Source: Ruminococcus sp. | GTDB taxonomy: Bacteria > Bacillota > Clostridia > Lachnospirales > Lachnospiraceae | Direction of reading: 5' to 3' | DNA length: 64,000 nucleotides | NCBI GenBank assembly: GCA_013911065.1 | Contig: JACERV010000022.1 | Coordinates: 1 to 64,000, forward strand | Translations under genes and position numbers: made by a program | Shown here: positions 9,613 through 18,180 of the stretch, in pieces | Layout of the letters: every line of letters begins with the position of its first letter | Position numbering within the stretch: position 1 is the first letter of the stretch | Notes under the pieces: generated by a model | Database searches by the model: none | Seen by the model: the letters and a program-made list of their open reading frames with translations, nothing else | What the model was told of the DNA's origin: nothing

Positions 9613-10505
9613 TACATCATCTTACAACATATAAAGCGATTAAAGAACTGTCTGAAACCAAAGCGTATCCTGTGAAGAACCTTTGCGCCTATCTGGGCAT
9701 TACCCGTTCAGCGTATTACCGATGGCTAAAGCATCCGGTGAGCAGCCGCGAAGCCAGAAACAGACAGATTGCAGAGGAAGTACGAAGAATCCATGAGGAA
9801 CATCCAGACATGGGATATCGCCGTATCCGAGATGAATTGGCAATGAGCCATGATATCCAGGCAAATGATAAGCGTATTCTACGGATATGCAGAAGTGAGA
9901 GAATTCAGTCCACGATTAAATGGAAACCCAAAGGCTGTACCAAGGCTGACCGAAATCCAGACCATGTTGCGAAAAACTATCTGAATCGGGATTTCCATGC
10001 GGATTCGCCAAACGAAAAATGGCTGACGGATGTAACCGAATTCAAATATTATATTGGGATTGAGGTTCACAAGATGTATTTGAGCGCAATTCTAGACTTA
10101 TATGACCGGAGAATCGTCGCATATAAGATAAGTAATCGTAATGATACCCCGCTGGTCATGGATACCTTCGATGAAGCCGTGAAACTAGAGCCAGATGCAC
10201 ACCCTTTATTCCATAGTGATCGCGGGTTTCAATATACCAGTGCACAATTCCACGCCCGGCTGAAAAAACATCATATGAGACAAAGCATGTCCCGCGTGGC
10301 ACGTTGTATTGACAATGGACCTATGGAAGGGTTTTGGGGAATTCTAAAACGGGAAATGTATTATGGACACCGTTTTACGGAAAGGGAGAAACTGTTGTCT
10401 GTTATAACAGATTACATTGACTATTACAATAATCGACGTTTACAACACAAACTGAACATAATGGCACCAATGGCATATCACAACCAGTACATGTTAGCAG
10501 CATAA
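9570..10505 (+). CDS. IS3-family transposase OrfB (DDE integrase), expressed by -1 frameshift
   Basis: The frame one base back from OrfA is open from the A7 run at 9570-9576 through 10505 and encodes IS150-type OrfB sequence before its first plausible internal start (GTG 9672): YKAIKELSETKAYPVKNLCA. The catalytic triad is visible: Asp in WLTDVTEF, Asp in FHSDRGFQY and Glu in FWGILKREMYY, with the rve-core spacing. A purine-rich GGGGAGGGGGGAG lies 12 bases after the slippery site and could stimulate slippage. Translation as an OrfAB fusion is inferred from family knowledge. The frame is intact, so the element may still be active. Confidence 0.85.
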   Translation, partial: KKSQRTGEGGALSLVHHLTTYKAIKELSETKAYPVKNLCAYLGITRSAYYRWLKHPVSSREARNRQIAEEVRRIHEEHPDMGYRRIRDELAMSHDIQANDKRILRICRSERIQSTIKWKPKGCTKADRNPDHVAKNYLNRDFHADSPNEKWLTDVTEFKYYIGIEVHKMYLSAILDLYDRRIVAYKISNRNDTPLVMDTFDEAVKLEPDAHPLFHSDRGFQYTSAQFHARLKKHHMRQSMSRVARCIDNGPMEGFWGILKREMYYGHRFTEREKLLSVITDYIDYYNNRRLQHKLNIMAPMAYHNQYMLAA

Positions 10506-10509
10506 AAAT

Positions 10510-10534
10510 CCGCCAGCCACAACGTGGCTGACGG
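10510..10534 (-). terminator. hairpin at 3' end of the IS, oriented against the minus strand
   Basis: CCGCCAGCCAC (10510-10520) pairs with GTGGCTGACGG (10524-10534) with one mismatch and a three-base loop. On the minus strand the stem is followed by ATTTTTATG, so it could stop transcription entering the element from the SulP side; on the plus strand no T-run follows. Confidence 0.5.
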
Positions 10535-10723
10535 CAAAAAACTTATGATATTTTATTGTCCTCTTGACGGGTAGCACACCATTTTGCTGGCGGTCTTTAA
10601 TATTACATATTTATATGTCTTCAAGCACTCGAACAATATAATTATTCCAATGATATTTTACTTTACCTTTGTTTTGCCGGCTCACAATGTGGGTAAGATG
10701 ATATATAAAGTAAGGACAAAATT

Positions 10724-12448
10724 TTAATGGGATGCAAAATAATTCTTACTCATCCATTTTTTTCTATTTGAAGGGGAATGAAAATCAATTGCTATTATTT
10801 CGTTAGCCGCTTGTGTCGCTTCTTTTGTCGTCATAAAAAAACGATCTTGACCGATTTTATCAGCGAAACCGCTGATGCATAATACGTTTTGGGGCTGTGG
10901 CTTAATTTCCGCATATAAAATAAGTATTTTTTGTGATTTACATCTTTTTTCCAATTGCTTCAATGCATGAAGTGCTGTGGCATCCATACTATTTACATTT
11001 TTCAGTCTTAATATCAAGATTCTTGTTGTACTGCGAAGTTCATTAAGAATATCCAAAAATGTATTCACAACACCATAGAAAAGTGGGCCATTCACTTCGT
11101 AAATTGCGATTCGGCTGTCTATATGCTCTCTCATTTCGCTATCGTCTGATTCACTAAAATCAATTTCTATTTCATGGCTCACATTTTCTATCAGCTTGTT
11201 CTCAGACATTCTTTTTACGAACAAGAACATTGCAATGACCATGCCGATCTCAATTGCAATTACTAAATCAAATAAGATTGTCAATACAAAAGTAACTAAT
11301 AGTACTGTTACATCACTTTTGGTAGAAGTAAAAATGCCTTTGAAAGATCTCCATTCACTCATGTTATATGCGACCACAACTAATATTGCGGCTAGTGTTG
11401 CCATTGGAATTAGATTCGCCAAAGGCATAAATACCAGCATAATTAACAGAAGCATTATTGCATGCACGATTCCTGCAATTGGAGTACGTCCTCCATTTTT
11501 GACGTTTGCCGCTGTACGGGCAATTGCTCCTGTCGCCGGAATCCCTCCAAATAATGCTGAGGCTATGTTCGCCACACCCTGTGCAATTAATTCCATATTA
11601 CTATTATGTTTTTTGCCAATCATGCCATCAGCAACGACAGCTGATAATAAGGATTCTATGCTTGCTAAGAATGCAATAGTTATTGCTGGCTGTATCAGTT
11701 CTTTTACAACAGATAAGCTGACATTAAGCTCAGAAAAATTTATTAGCTTTATACTGCTTGAAAGATCACCAAATCTGCTGCCAATTGTTTCTACTGGAAT
11801 ATTTAAAGTTTTTACACCAATAGTCATTACGACTAAGGCAATCAAACTGCCTGGTATAGTTTTATTGACTTTTGGCCAAAGTACAATGATTAATAACGAA
11901 AGTAGACCAACTAATGTTGTAGCCAGATGAATTGTTTTAAAGTGCTGAAAATATGCAGCCCACTTATCTAAAAATTCTGATGGAACATGGTCAATTTTTA
12001 ATCCAAAAAAATCCTTTACTTGTGTTGACAGCAATACAACAGCTATACCACTTGTAAATCCTGTAGTAGTAGGATAGGGGATATATTTAATTACACTTCC
12101 TAATTTGGCTACTCCCATTAGAATCATAAAAACACCAGCAAGTATTGTCGATATCAGCAATCCCTCAAGACCATATTGTGCAATGATTCCATATATAATA
12201 ACAACAAAGGCCCCAGTAGGCCCTCCTATTTGAACGCGGCTTCCACCTAAAAGTGAGATTAAAAACCCGGCAATAATTGCTGTGACCAGTCCTTTTTCAG
12301 GAGTTACGCCTGAGGCGATCGCCAGAGCAACGGAAAGCGGCAGTGCAATAATTGCGACGATAATTCCTGCAATAATGTCATTTTTTATTTGCTGTACAGT
12401 TAGCTCTTTTTTCCTGTGCTTAATAATTGAAAATAATTTTGGTTTCAA
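10724..12448 (-). CDS. SulP-family inorganic anion transporter with STAS domain
   Basis: A 574-residue membrane protein. The first 400 residues hold about 10-12 hydrophobic segments with the SulP signatures NDIIAGIIVAIIALPLSVALAIASG near the start and GGSRVQIGGPTGAFVVI (about 70). The last 130 residues form a cytoplasmic STAS domain (IAIYEVNGPLFYGVVNTF, RILILRLKNVNSMDATALHAL). SulP proteins carry sulfate, bicarbonate or dicarboxylates; the substrate here is not readable. The start is a TTG at 12446-12448, four bases after the stop of the TetR gene, with AGAGGT upstream. The two genes form one minus-strand operon under the TetR operator. Confidence 0.88.
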   Translation of the reverse strand: MKPKLFSIIKHRKKELTVQQIKNDIIAGIIVAIIALPLSVALAIASGVTPEKGLVTAIIAGFLISLLGGSRVQIGGPTGAFVVIIYGIIAQYGLEGLLISTILAGVFMILMGVAKLGSVIKYIPYPTTTGFTSGIAVVLLSTQVKDFFGLKIDHVPSEFLDKWAAYFQHFKTIHLATTLVGLLSLLIIVLWPKVNKTIPGSLIALVVMTIGVKTLNIPVETIGSRFGDLSSSIKLINFSELNVSLSVVKELIQPAITIAFLASIESLLSAVVADGMIGKKHNSNMELIAQGVANIASALFGGIPATGAIARTAANVKNGGRTPIAGIVHAIMLLLIMLVFMPLANLIPMATLAAILVVVAYNMSEWRSFKGIFTSTKSDVTVLLVTFVLTILFDLVIAIEIGMVIAMFLFVKRMSENKLIENVSHEIEIDFSESDDSEMREHIDSRIAIYEVNGPLFYGVVNTFLDILNELRSTTRILILRLKNVNSMDATALHALKQLEKRCKSQKILILYAEIKPQPQNVLCISGFADKIGQDRFFMTTKEATQAANEIIAIDFHSPSNRKKWMSKNYFASH

Positions 12449-12452
12449 AACT

Positions 12453-13010
12453 CTATACCTCTTTCTTTAGTGTTCTTTCAAATAATATCCATTCTTCATC
12501 TATGTAATTTTCAATCACACACTTCGAAGAAATAAATTCACTTGATAATAAACCATGTACAAGTGATAAAAACATAACCGTCAGTAGGTCAATATCTTTT
12601 TCACTTTTAATGCCAGAGTGATATTCATTGCAAATTAAAGCCTTAACCTTCTGTAACCGGGATTCTGATAAACGCACTATCTTTTGGCGAATTTCACTAT
12701 CCATTGTGTCTGGTGGAAACAAAAGCAGCCTTTTCCAAAAAAGTAACTTTTCTTTTGAACTTCCAAAGTAATTTATAATTCCAAAGTACAGTTCTTTTAA
12801 TGTATTAGAATTCTGTTCAATAACAATAAAATATTTATCTATTTCTTCATTAAAAAGTTGATAGAGAAGAACCTCCTTACTCGGAAAATGCGCATAGATG
12901 GACGCTTTCTTTATTCCGACCAATTTTGAAACTTCATTTAGTGTAAACTCCATCCCTTTGTCAGCAAACAATCCATAGGTTACATTAATGATTTTATTTT
13001 TTGTTTCCAT
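12453..13010 (-). CDS. TetR/AcrR-family regulator
   Basis: A 185-residue regulator with the N-terminal TetR helix-turn-helix (FTLNEVSKLVGIKKASIYAHF, about residues 22-42, then PSKEVLLYQLF) and a helical ligand-binding C-terminal part without recognisable specificity. ATG lies at 13008-13010 behind AGGGG. A 24-bp palindrome sits 16 bases upstream, so it most likely represses itself and the SulP gene that follows by 4 bases; the effector may be related to the transported anion, which is inference. Confidence 0.85.
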   Translation of the reverse strand: METKNKIINVTYGLFADKGMEFTLNEVSKLVGIKKASIYAHFPSKEVLLYQLFNEEIDKYFIVIEQNSNTLKELYFGIINYFGSSKEKLLFWKRLLLFPPDTMDSEIRQKIVRLSESRLQKVKALICNEYHSGIKSEKDIDLLTVMFLSLVHGLLSSEFISSKCVIENYIDEEWILFERTLKKEV

Positions 13011-13025
13011 GCAGACCCCTCTTTC

Positions 13026-13049
13026 TTCCTACCTTCCGGTTGGTAGGAA
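13026..13049. promoter_or_regulatory. 24-bp palindromic operator upstream of TetR-SulP operon
   Basis: TTCCTACC (13026-13033) and GGTAGGAA (13042-13049) are perfect 8-bp inverted repeats around TTCCGGTT. Length, symmetry and position just ahead of a tetR start are typical of a TetR-family autoregulatory operator. Confidence 0.75.
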
Positions 13050-13273
13050 AAATTATTATACTATTTTCACATATAGATGTCAAATTATCTAACGAGGCTG
13101 AAACATCCTGCCAGATTATAAAGCGAGGATACATACATTTGAAAAGATACAATATGTGGTTGAAAATAATAAATTAATAAAGGTGAGAATTGTAATATTT
13201 AACAGAAACCTTCAAACGTAATTGTTGAAAATGCACTAAAATTATGATAAAAAGAAAAATATATTATTTATTA

Positions 13274-13302
13274 TTGACAGATAAAAGCAGTAGTGCTATA
13301 TT
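13274..13302 (+). promoter_or_regulatory. promoter of the RuBisCO-like-protein operon
   Basis: TTGACA (13274-13279) and TATATT (13297-13302) are separated by 17 bases. A small perfect inverted repeat, ATATC-C-GATAT (13325-13335), lies about 20 bases downstream and could be the operator of the GntR regulator encoded in the operon; that link is a guess. The rest of 13050-13371 is A/T-rich with no gene. Confidence 0.7.
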
Positions 13303-13371
13303 GAACATGACAAGATTGTATCCAATATCCGATATCCAAAACGGAATGGAGAAAAACAAAGGAGGAAGAAA

Positions 13372-14493
13372 ATGAGAAAGAAAACGTTAGTAGCCGTTTT
13401 AATGACGGCAGCAATGGCCTGTACACTTCTTGCAGGATGCAGCACTCCCACACAAGAGACAGCGAGCACTGACACAAAGACTGAAGAAAGCTCAGACAAC
13501 TCACCTTCAGAGACAACAAGAGAGTCAGCTACCATCGTAGATGCAGACAAACTTCCTGTAAAAGGAATCGGAGCACAGATTACATCAGATGTGAAAGGGA
13601 ATGAAGAATACAAGATTGGGTATATTGCCAAGAACACAACCAACCCATACATGGTTGCTCAGGCGGAGGGGGTAAAAAAAGCCGGAGCGGATATGGGCTT
13701 TACAGCAGTTACACAGGCACCCTCCACGGCAGACAGTGTTGAAGAGCAGGTTAAGATTATGGAAGACATGATTCAGCAGGAAATGGATGTGATTATTGTG
13801 CACTGTGCAGATTCTAACGGAATTATGCCGGGTGTCAGAAAAGCAGAGGAAGCTGGAATTATAGTAATCACAATCGGGACACCTGCATCGGAAGACACTT
13901 TCCTGAGAACAGGGGTGGATTACAGAGAGACAGGGGTAACCGTTGCGACAAAGATGGCGGAAGCCTTAGGAGGCAAAGGAAATATCATCATTCTCGAGGG
14001 ACCTCCCGGAGCAGCCAATGCCATTGAGCGGCTGGAAGGCATCAAAGAAGCTTTCGCTGAGTATCCAGATATCAAGATAGCTGCATCTCAGACAGCCAAC
14101 TTCAAGAGAACAGAAGGGATGTCTGTAACGGAAAACCTGCTTCAGAAGTATACAGACGTCCAGGGAATCATCGGTATGAATGATGAAAGTGCACTGGGGG
14201 GTGTTCAGGCTTTGAAGGCAGCAGGCAGGACAGATGTACTGGTAGCAGGCTTTGACGGAAGTACAGATGCTACAAGTGCAGTGGAATCCGGTGATATGTT
14301 TGCTACATATAATACAGACCCCTATGGGTCAGGATACATTGCATGTGCGTATGCGGTCAATTATCTGAATGACGGAACCGAGCCGGAGGGCAAGTTTATT
14401 CCCTTCCCGACAGCAGCCAATGACCCGCTGATCATGGTTGAGACGGTAGAGAACTACAAAGAAAATATTGCATGGTGGAAAGTAATCCAATAA
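13372..14493 (+). CDS. ribose-type ABC importer substrate-binding lipoprotein
   Basis: A 373-residue exported lipoprotein: signal peptide MRKKTLVAVLMTAAMACTLL with lipobox LAGC (Cys23), a Ser/Thr/Glu-rich linker, then a periplasmic-binding-protein type 1 fold. Fold landmarks are KIGYIAKNTTNPYMVAQAEG (about 80), DVIIVHCADSNGI (about 140), GIIGMNDESALGGVQALKAAG (about 263) and a final DPYGSGYIACAYAVNYL segment. It would bind a sugar or sugar-like compound outside the cell for the double ATPase and two permeases that follow. AAAGGAGGAAGAAA precedes the ATG. The downstream enzymes suggest an acid sugar or lactone rather than a plain hexose. Confidence 0.88.
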   Translation: MRKKTLVAVLMTAAMACTLLAGCSTPTQETASTDTKTEESSDNSPSETTRESATIVDADKLPVKGIGAQITSDVKGNEEYKIGYIAKNTTNPYMVAQAEGVKKAGADMGFTAVTQAPSTADSVEEQVKIMEDMIQQEMDVIIVHCADSNGIMPGVRKAEEAGIIVITIGTPASEDTFLRTGVDYRETGVTVATKMAEALGGKGNIIILEGPPGAANAIERLEGIKEAFAEYPDIKIAASQTANFKRTEGMSVTENLLQKYTDVQGIIGMNDESALGGVQALKAAGRTDVLVAGFDGSTDATSAVESGDMFATYNTDPYGSGYIACAYAVNYLNDGTEPEGKFIPFPTAANDPLIMVETVENYKENIAWWKVIQ

Positions 14494-14516
14494 GAAATAA
14501 TTCATAAGATTTCACC

Positions 14517-14618
14517 AGAGGAGGCTGCAAAATGAACTTATGATACAGGATATTGAATATTTGACGAAAGTGCAATATTTTATATCTGGTGTAAAGGCTT
14601 TGTTTTGCAGCATCCTCT
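14517..14618 (+). other. long stem-loop between binding-protein and ATPase genes
   Basis: GAGGAGGCTGCAAAA (14518-14532) pairs with TTTTGCAGCATCCTC (14603-14617) at 14 of 15 positions, and one more pair can be added outside. The loop is about 70 bases. There is no T-run, so it is more likely an mRNA-stability or processing element that keeps the binding-protein message high relative to the transporter genes. Confidence 0.55.
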
Positions 14619-14664
14619 ATAAAAAGAGAGTATCCGGTTGAGAGAAGTGGATGAGGTGAAAAAA

Positions 14665-16191
14665 ATGGCTGAGACAATATTGAAAGCACGTCATATTACG
14701 AAATTGTTTCCCGGTATGAAGGCGCTGGATGATGTAGACTTTGATTTGCAGGAAGGTGAAGTGCATATTCTGGTCGGAGAAAACGGCGCAGGAAAGAGTA
14801 CGCTGGCAAAGGTAATTCTGGGCGCCTACAAAGCAGAAGAAGGAGAAGTTACTTTTGACAATGAGGTTGTAAAGTTTAATGGGACAAAGGAAGCACTGGC
14901 AAAAGGAATTGTTGCAGTGTATCAGGAATTTACGCTGGTCCCTCATATCAGTGTGGCCCAGAATATTTTCCTGAACCGGGAATACCGGACAAAATTGGGA
15001 CTAATTGACCATAAGAGAATGGAGAGAGAAGCACAGCGGCTGATGGAGTCGTTGAACTGTGAATACATTGACGTGAAGAGTCATGTGAAAACTCTAAGCG
15101 TTGCAGAGCAGCAGATGGTTGAAATTGCGAAAGCACTTTCTTTTAAACCACGGGTTATGGTATTTGACGAGCCTACGGCCACCTTATCGGAAAGGGAAGT
15201 GGATTCCTTATTTGCACAGATTCACCGTTTGAAAAAGGAGGGGATCGGCATCGTTTATGTGTCACACCGGATGCAGGAGTTTCCGTTGATTGGTGACAGG
15301 ATTACTATACTCAGGGATGGTGTAAAGATTAAGACAGTAGATATCGACGCGTGTTCCAACGAAGAGCTGGTAAATATGATGGTTGGCAGGGATGTATCCC
15401 AAGTTTATGTCCGCACTCAGAATGAACATACAGGGACTGCACTTCGCACCCAGAATTTATGTGATTATAAGGGAAAAGTAAAAAATGTAAGCATCAGCGT
15501 CAGACGGGGTGAGATTGTGGGAATTGCCGGCCTGGTCGGCGCAGGACGCACTGAGACGGCAGAACTGCTCTATGGAATTGAGCCTGTCAAGTCTGGAGAT
15601 GTTTTTATAAATGAAAAAAATGTTTTACCAAAATGTCCCCAGAATGCTGTGAAGCTTGGAATCGGGCTGGTAAGTGAAGACCGGAAACTCCAGGGGCTTG
15701 CGCTGGACGAGTCCATTGCACTGAATACAGTGGCAGTCAGCCTAAAAAAGGTATTTCCGAATTTCTTTATATCAAATAAGAAAATAAATGAGATAGCTCT
15801 TGATTATAAAAAGCGGCTTAGAATAGCTACAACAAGCGTAAATAAAGCATGTAAATACTTATCCGGCGGCAATCAGCAGAAAGTGGTTCTTGCCAAATGG
15901 CTGAGTTTTAACCCGGATATCCTTATTTTTGATGAGCCTACAAGGGGTATTGATGTTGCGGCAAAAATGGAGATTTACGGGCTTATGGACCGTCTGGCAT
16001 CGGAAGGAAAAGCAATTATTATGATTTCCTCAGAGCTTCCGGAGGTTATCGGTATGAGTGACAGGATTTACATTATGCATGAAGGAGAGATTGTGGATGA
16101 AATAAGGCGCGGCTCGGAAGAATTCAATTCCGAAAGCATCGGTGCACGGATGATGCTGGGAACAGGGGGTACTGAGGATGCAGAAAAATAG
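14665..16191 (+). CDS. ribose-type ABC importer ATPase (two ABC domains)
   Basis: A 508-residue duplicated ATPase of the RbsA/MglA type. The first domain has Walker A GENGAGKST (about 36) and Walker B VMVFDEPTATLSE; the second has the degenerate loop GLVGAGRTE (about 285), signature LSGGNQQK and Walker B ILIFDEPTRGIDV (about 425), as usual for this family. ATG 14665 is taken as start because GATGAGGTG lies 5-12 bases before it; TTG 14638 and GTG 14656 are in-frame alternatives. The last codons overlap the first permease gene by 14 bases. Confidence 0.92.
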   Translation: MAETILKARHITKLFPGMKALDDVDFDLQEGEVHILVGENGAGKSTLAKVILGAYKAEEGEVTFDNEVVKFNGTKEALAKGIVAVYQEFTLVPHISVAQNIFLNREYRTKLGLIDHKRMEREAQRLMESLNCEYIDVKSHVKTLSVAEQQMVEIAKALSFKPRVMVFDEPTATLSEREVDSLFAQIHRLKKEGIGIVYVSHRMQEFPLIGDRITILRDGVKIKTVDIDACSNEELVNMMVGRDVSQVYVRTQNEHTGTALRTQNLCDYKGKVKNVSISVRRGEIVGIAGLVGAGRTETAELLYGIEPVKSGDVFINEKNVLPKCPQNAVKLGIGLVSEDRKLQGLALDESIALNTVAVSLKKVFPNFFISNKKINEIALDYKKRLRIATTSVNKACKYLSGGNQQKVVLAKWLSFNPDILIFDEPTRGIDVAAKMEIYGLMDRLASEGKAIIMISSELPEVIGMSDRIYIMHEGEIVDEIRRGSEEFNSESIGARMMLGTGGTEDAEK

Positions 16192-17128
16192 TTTTAAGCA
16201 AACGATGAAGAGGGTACCTCCGGTAGCGTACATGCTGGTCATTATCATTGTAATATTCAGTTTTATGGACTCACACTATCTGTCATTTTCAAATTTCAGA
16301 AATGTACTGATTCAGTCCACCCCGTTAATGATACTGGCATTTGGACAGACCTGTATTGTTCTGACACAGGGAACGGATTTGTCACTGGGGGCGCAGGTCA
16401 GCTTTGTGACAGTGTTCATCGTATTTTTAGCACAGCGTGGAATTATTCTGGAAGCTGCAATGCTGATTGCGGTCTGCTGTACCATGCTGATTGGCGCAGT
16501 AAATGGTCTGATTGTGGCAAAGGGAAACATTCCCCCTTTTATTGCCACTTATGGAATGCAAAACATAGTGAATAGTATTTCACTGCTTTTGACGGCAGGT
16601 TCTTCCGTTTACTTTTCCAGTTTTACATACCGGATTGTGACAGAGACGACAATTCTGTTTATCCCGCTTATGGTATGGGTGGCTGTAGCTGTGTTTGTAA
16701 TTGTCTGGGTGGTGCTTCGGAAAACAAAATTTGGTACAAATATCTACGGACTGGGCGGCAACAGGGAGGCATTGGCCCTTGCCGGCATCAGCCCGGTGAA
16801 ATGTCTGATAAAAACATATGCATTTGCCGGCATGATTGCAGGTATTGCAGGAATCATTACACTCTGCCGGGTAGAATCCGGGCAGCCGATTGTGGCAAAC
16901 GGATGGGAATTCCAGGCGGTAGCTGCAACACTTCTTGGAGGAACATCACTGCGGGAAGGAAAGGGTGGTGTCACCGGAACTATTTTTGGTGTGCTGTTGA
17001 TTCAGATTATTAAGAACGGGCTGAACGTTGTTGGAGTACAGTCAATATATCAGAATGCAATTATCGGTTCTATCGTTTTAGCGGCGATTATTATTGATGC
17101 GGTTGTCCGTATTCGTGCAAAAGAATAG
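16178..17128 (+). CDS. ribose-type ABC importer permease (first)
   Basis: A 316-residue inner-membrane protein of the RbsC/BPD-transp-2 family with 8-10 hydrophobic segments. Recognisable features are GQTCIVLTQGTDLSLGAQVSF (about 65, the family's GIDLSVG region), PPFIATYGMQNI and GGTSLREGKGGVTGTIFG (about 255). It overlaps the ATPase gene by 14 bases and is followed 12 bases later by a second, different permease, so the importer probably uses a heterodimeric membrane pore rather than the RbsC homodimer. Confidence 0.9.
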   Translation: MQKNSFKQTMKRVPPVAYMLVIIIVIFSFMDSHYLSFSNFRNVLIQSTPLMILAFGQTCIVLTQGTDLSLGAQVSFVTVFIVFLAQRGIILEAAMLIAVCCTMLIGAVNGLIVAKGNIPPFIATYGMQNIVNSISLLLTAGSSVYFSSFTYRIVTETTILFIPLMVWVAVAVFVIVWVVLRKTKFGTNIYGLGGNREALALAGISPVKCLIKTYAFAGMIAGIAGIITLCRVESGQPIVANGWEFQAVAATLLGGTSLREGKGGVTGTIFGVLLIQIIKNGLNVVGVQSIYQNAIIGSIVLAAIIIDAVVRIRAKE

Positions 17129-17140
17129 GAGGACATGGGC

Positions 17141-18100
17141 ATGAAAGCAAAAAGATTATTTGGAGAGATAAAAAGTTCTAAAGTATTTTATAGTCTGGTC
17201 GGATTGATTGTACTGATCATTATTTCAGCAGTTATCGCCCCGAACTTCCGTACTGTGGACAACCTGATAACGATTTTCAGACAAGCAAGTATTCTTCTTG
17301 TTCTGAGTGCGGGACTTACCGCAGTATTGCTGACAGGTGGAATGGATTTATCGGTAGGAGCTACGGCGGGATTTGTGGGCTGTATCTGCGCCCGTATGAT
17401 GAAAGAAGGAGTCCCTATCCTGGCGGCATTTGCAATTGGGATTCTGATAGGTATGATTGTTGGAATTGTAAACGGGTTTCTGGCAGGAATCCTTCCAAGC
17501 TTCATTGCAACTTATGGGACCAACTGGGTGCTTGGAGGCCTGGCAATTATAGTCATGCAGGGTGCGGTTATCTATGACCTGCCTAAGAATTTCACACAGA
17601 TTGGGGTGGGGCATACTGGTCCGGTTTCTAATCTGATTATTATTGCGGTAATTGTTGTTGTGGTGATTTATATACTGCTTCAGAGAACTACCTACGGAAG
17701 ACAGGTATATGCATATGGCTCTAATCCGGTTGCAGCGAAATATTCGGCAGTGCCGATGAAAAGGATTATGGTTTCCAGTTTTATGATGTGCAGTATGTGT
17801 GCAGGACTTGCCGGAATGCTGATAACAGCAAGGCTAAATGCAGCAGACGCAGCCATGGGAGACAGCTACGGGCTGCAGACAGTGGCGGCTGTCGTAATCG
17901 GAGGAACCTCCATGCTGGGCGGCGAAGGCGGTGTTGTAGGAACTGTCATCGGGTCTTTGATTCTGACAATTATCGTAAATGTAATGAACCTGAAAGGGAT
18001 ATCTTCTTTTGCGCAGGGCATGGTGGTGGGGATTGTTATTATCGCTATGGTATTATTTGACACCTATACAAAACGGAAACAGGAAAGAAGTGCGGTTTAA
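17141..18100 (+). CDS. ribose-type ABC importer permease (second)
   Basis: A 319-residue RbsC-like permease with GLTAVLLTGGMDLSVGATAGF (about 60), LPSFIATYGTNWVLGG and GGTSMLGGEGGVVGTVIGS (about 265). Two ATGs are available; AGGAGG at 17127-17132 is only 2 bases from ATG 17135 but 8 from ATG 17141, so the latter is chosen. It completes the importer. Its sequence differs clearly from the first permease, so this is not a recent duplication. Confidence 0.9.
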   Translation: MKAKRLFGEIKSSKVFYSLVGLIVLIIISAVIAPNFRTVDNLITIFRQASILLVLSAGLTAVLLTGGMDLSVGATAGFVGCICARMMKEGVPILAAFAIGILIGMIVGIVNGFLAGILPSFIATYGTNWVLGGLAIIVMQGAVIYDLPKNFTQIGVGHTGPVSNLIIIAVIVVVVIYILLQRTTYGRQVYAYGSNPVAAKYSAVPMKRIMVSSFMMCSMCAGLAGMLITARLNAADAAMGDSYGLQTVAAVVIGGTSMLGGEGGVVGTVIGSLILTIIVNVMNLKGISSFAQGMVVGIVIIAMVLFDTYTKRKQERSAV

Positions 18101-18180
18101 CCTATGAATTAGAATTGGCGGCTGACGTCAATTTTAAGATAAAAGAAAATAATTTATGGAAAGAAAGAGAGGTATTTATT

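Larger units (their letters stand above)
8868..10578 (+). mobile_element. IS3-family (IS150-like) insertion sequence
   Basis: The element has two overlapping reading frames (HTH protein, then DDE integrase) and imperfect terminal inverted repeats. The left end reads TGATACCCTCAAGTAGGACA from 8870; the right end, read inward, is TGCTACCCGTCAAGAGGACA from 10576. The outermost two bases (8868-8869 and 10577-10578) also partly match, so the exact ends are uncertain by 2 bases. No 3-4 bp target duplication is visible in either reading, suggesting an old insertion or decayed flanks. It sits in the loop of the oxidoreductase operon terminator. Confidence 0.85.
8851..10595 (+). terminator. oxidoreductase operon terminator split by an IS element
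   Basis: GACCGCCGGC at 8851-8860, 9 bases after the oxidoreductase stop, is complementary (ten pairs, one G-T) to GCTGGCGGTC at 10586-10595, which is followed by TTTAATATT. The two arms lie immediately outside the two ends of the insertion sequence. The simplest reading is one intrinsic terminator hairpin whose loop received the element. The arms are now 1.7 kb apart, so the terminator is probably non-functional. Confidence 0.65.

Noticed and set aside
8865-10582. Target-site duplication flanking the IS
   Set aside because: Neither possible pair of ends leaves matching 3-4 base flanks.
11196-11930. 244-codon plus-strand frame opposite the SulP gene
   Set aside because: Antisense shadow; the minus frame encodes an unmistakable SulP transporter.
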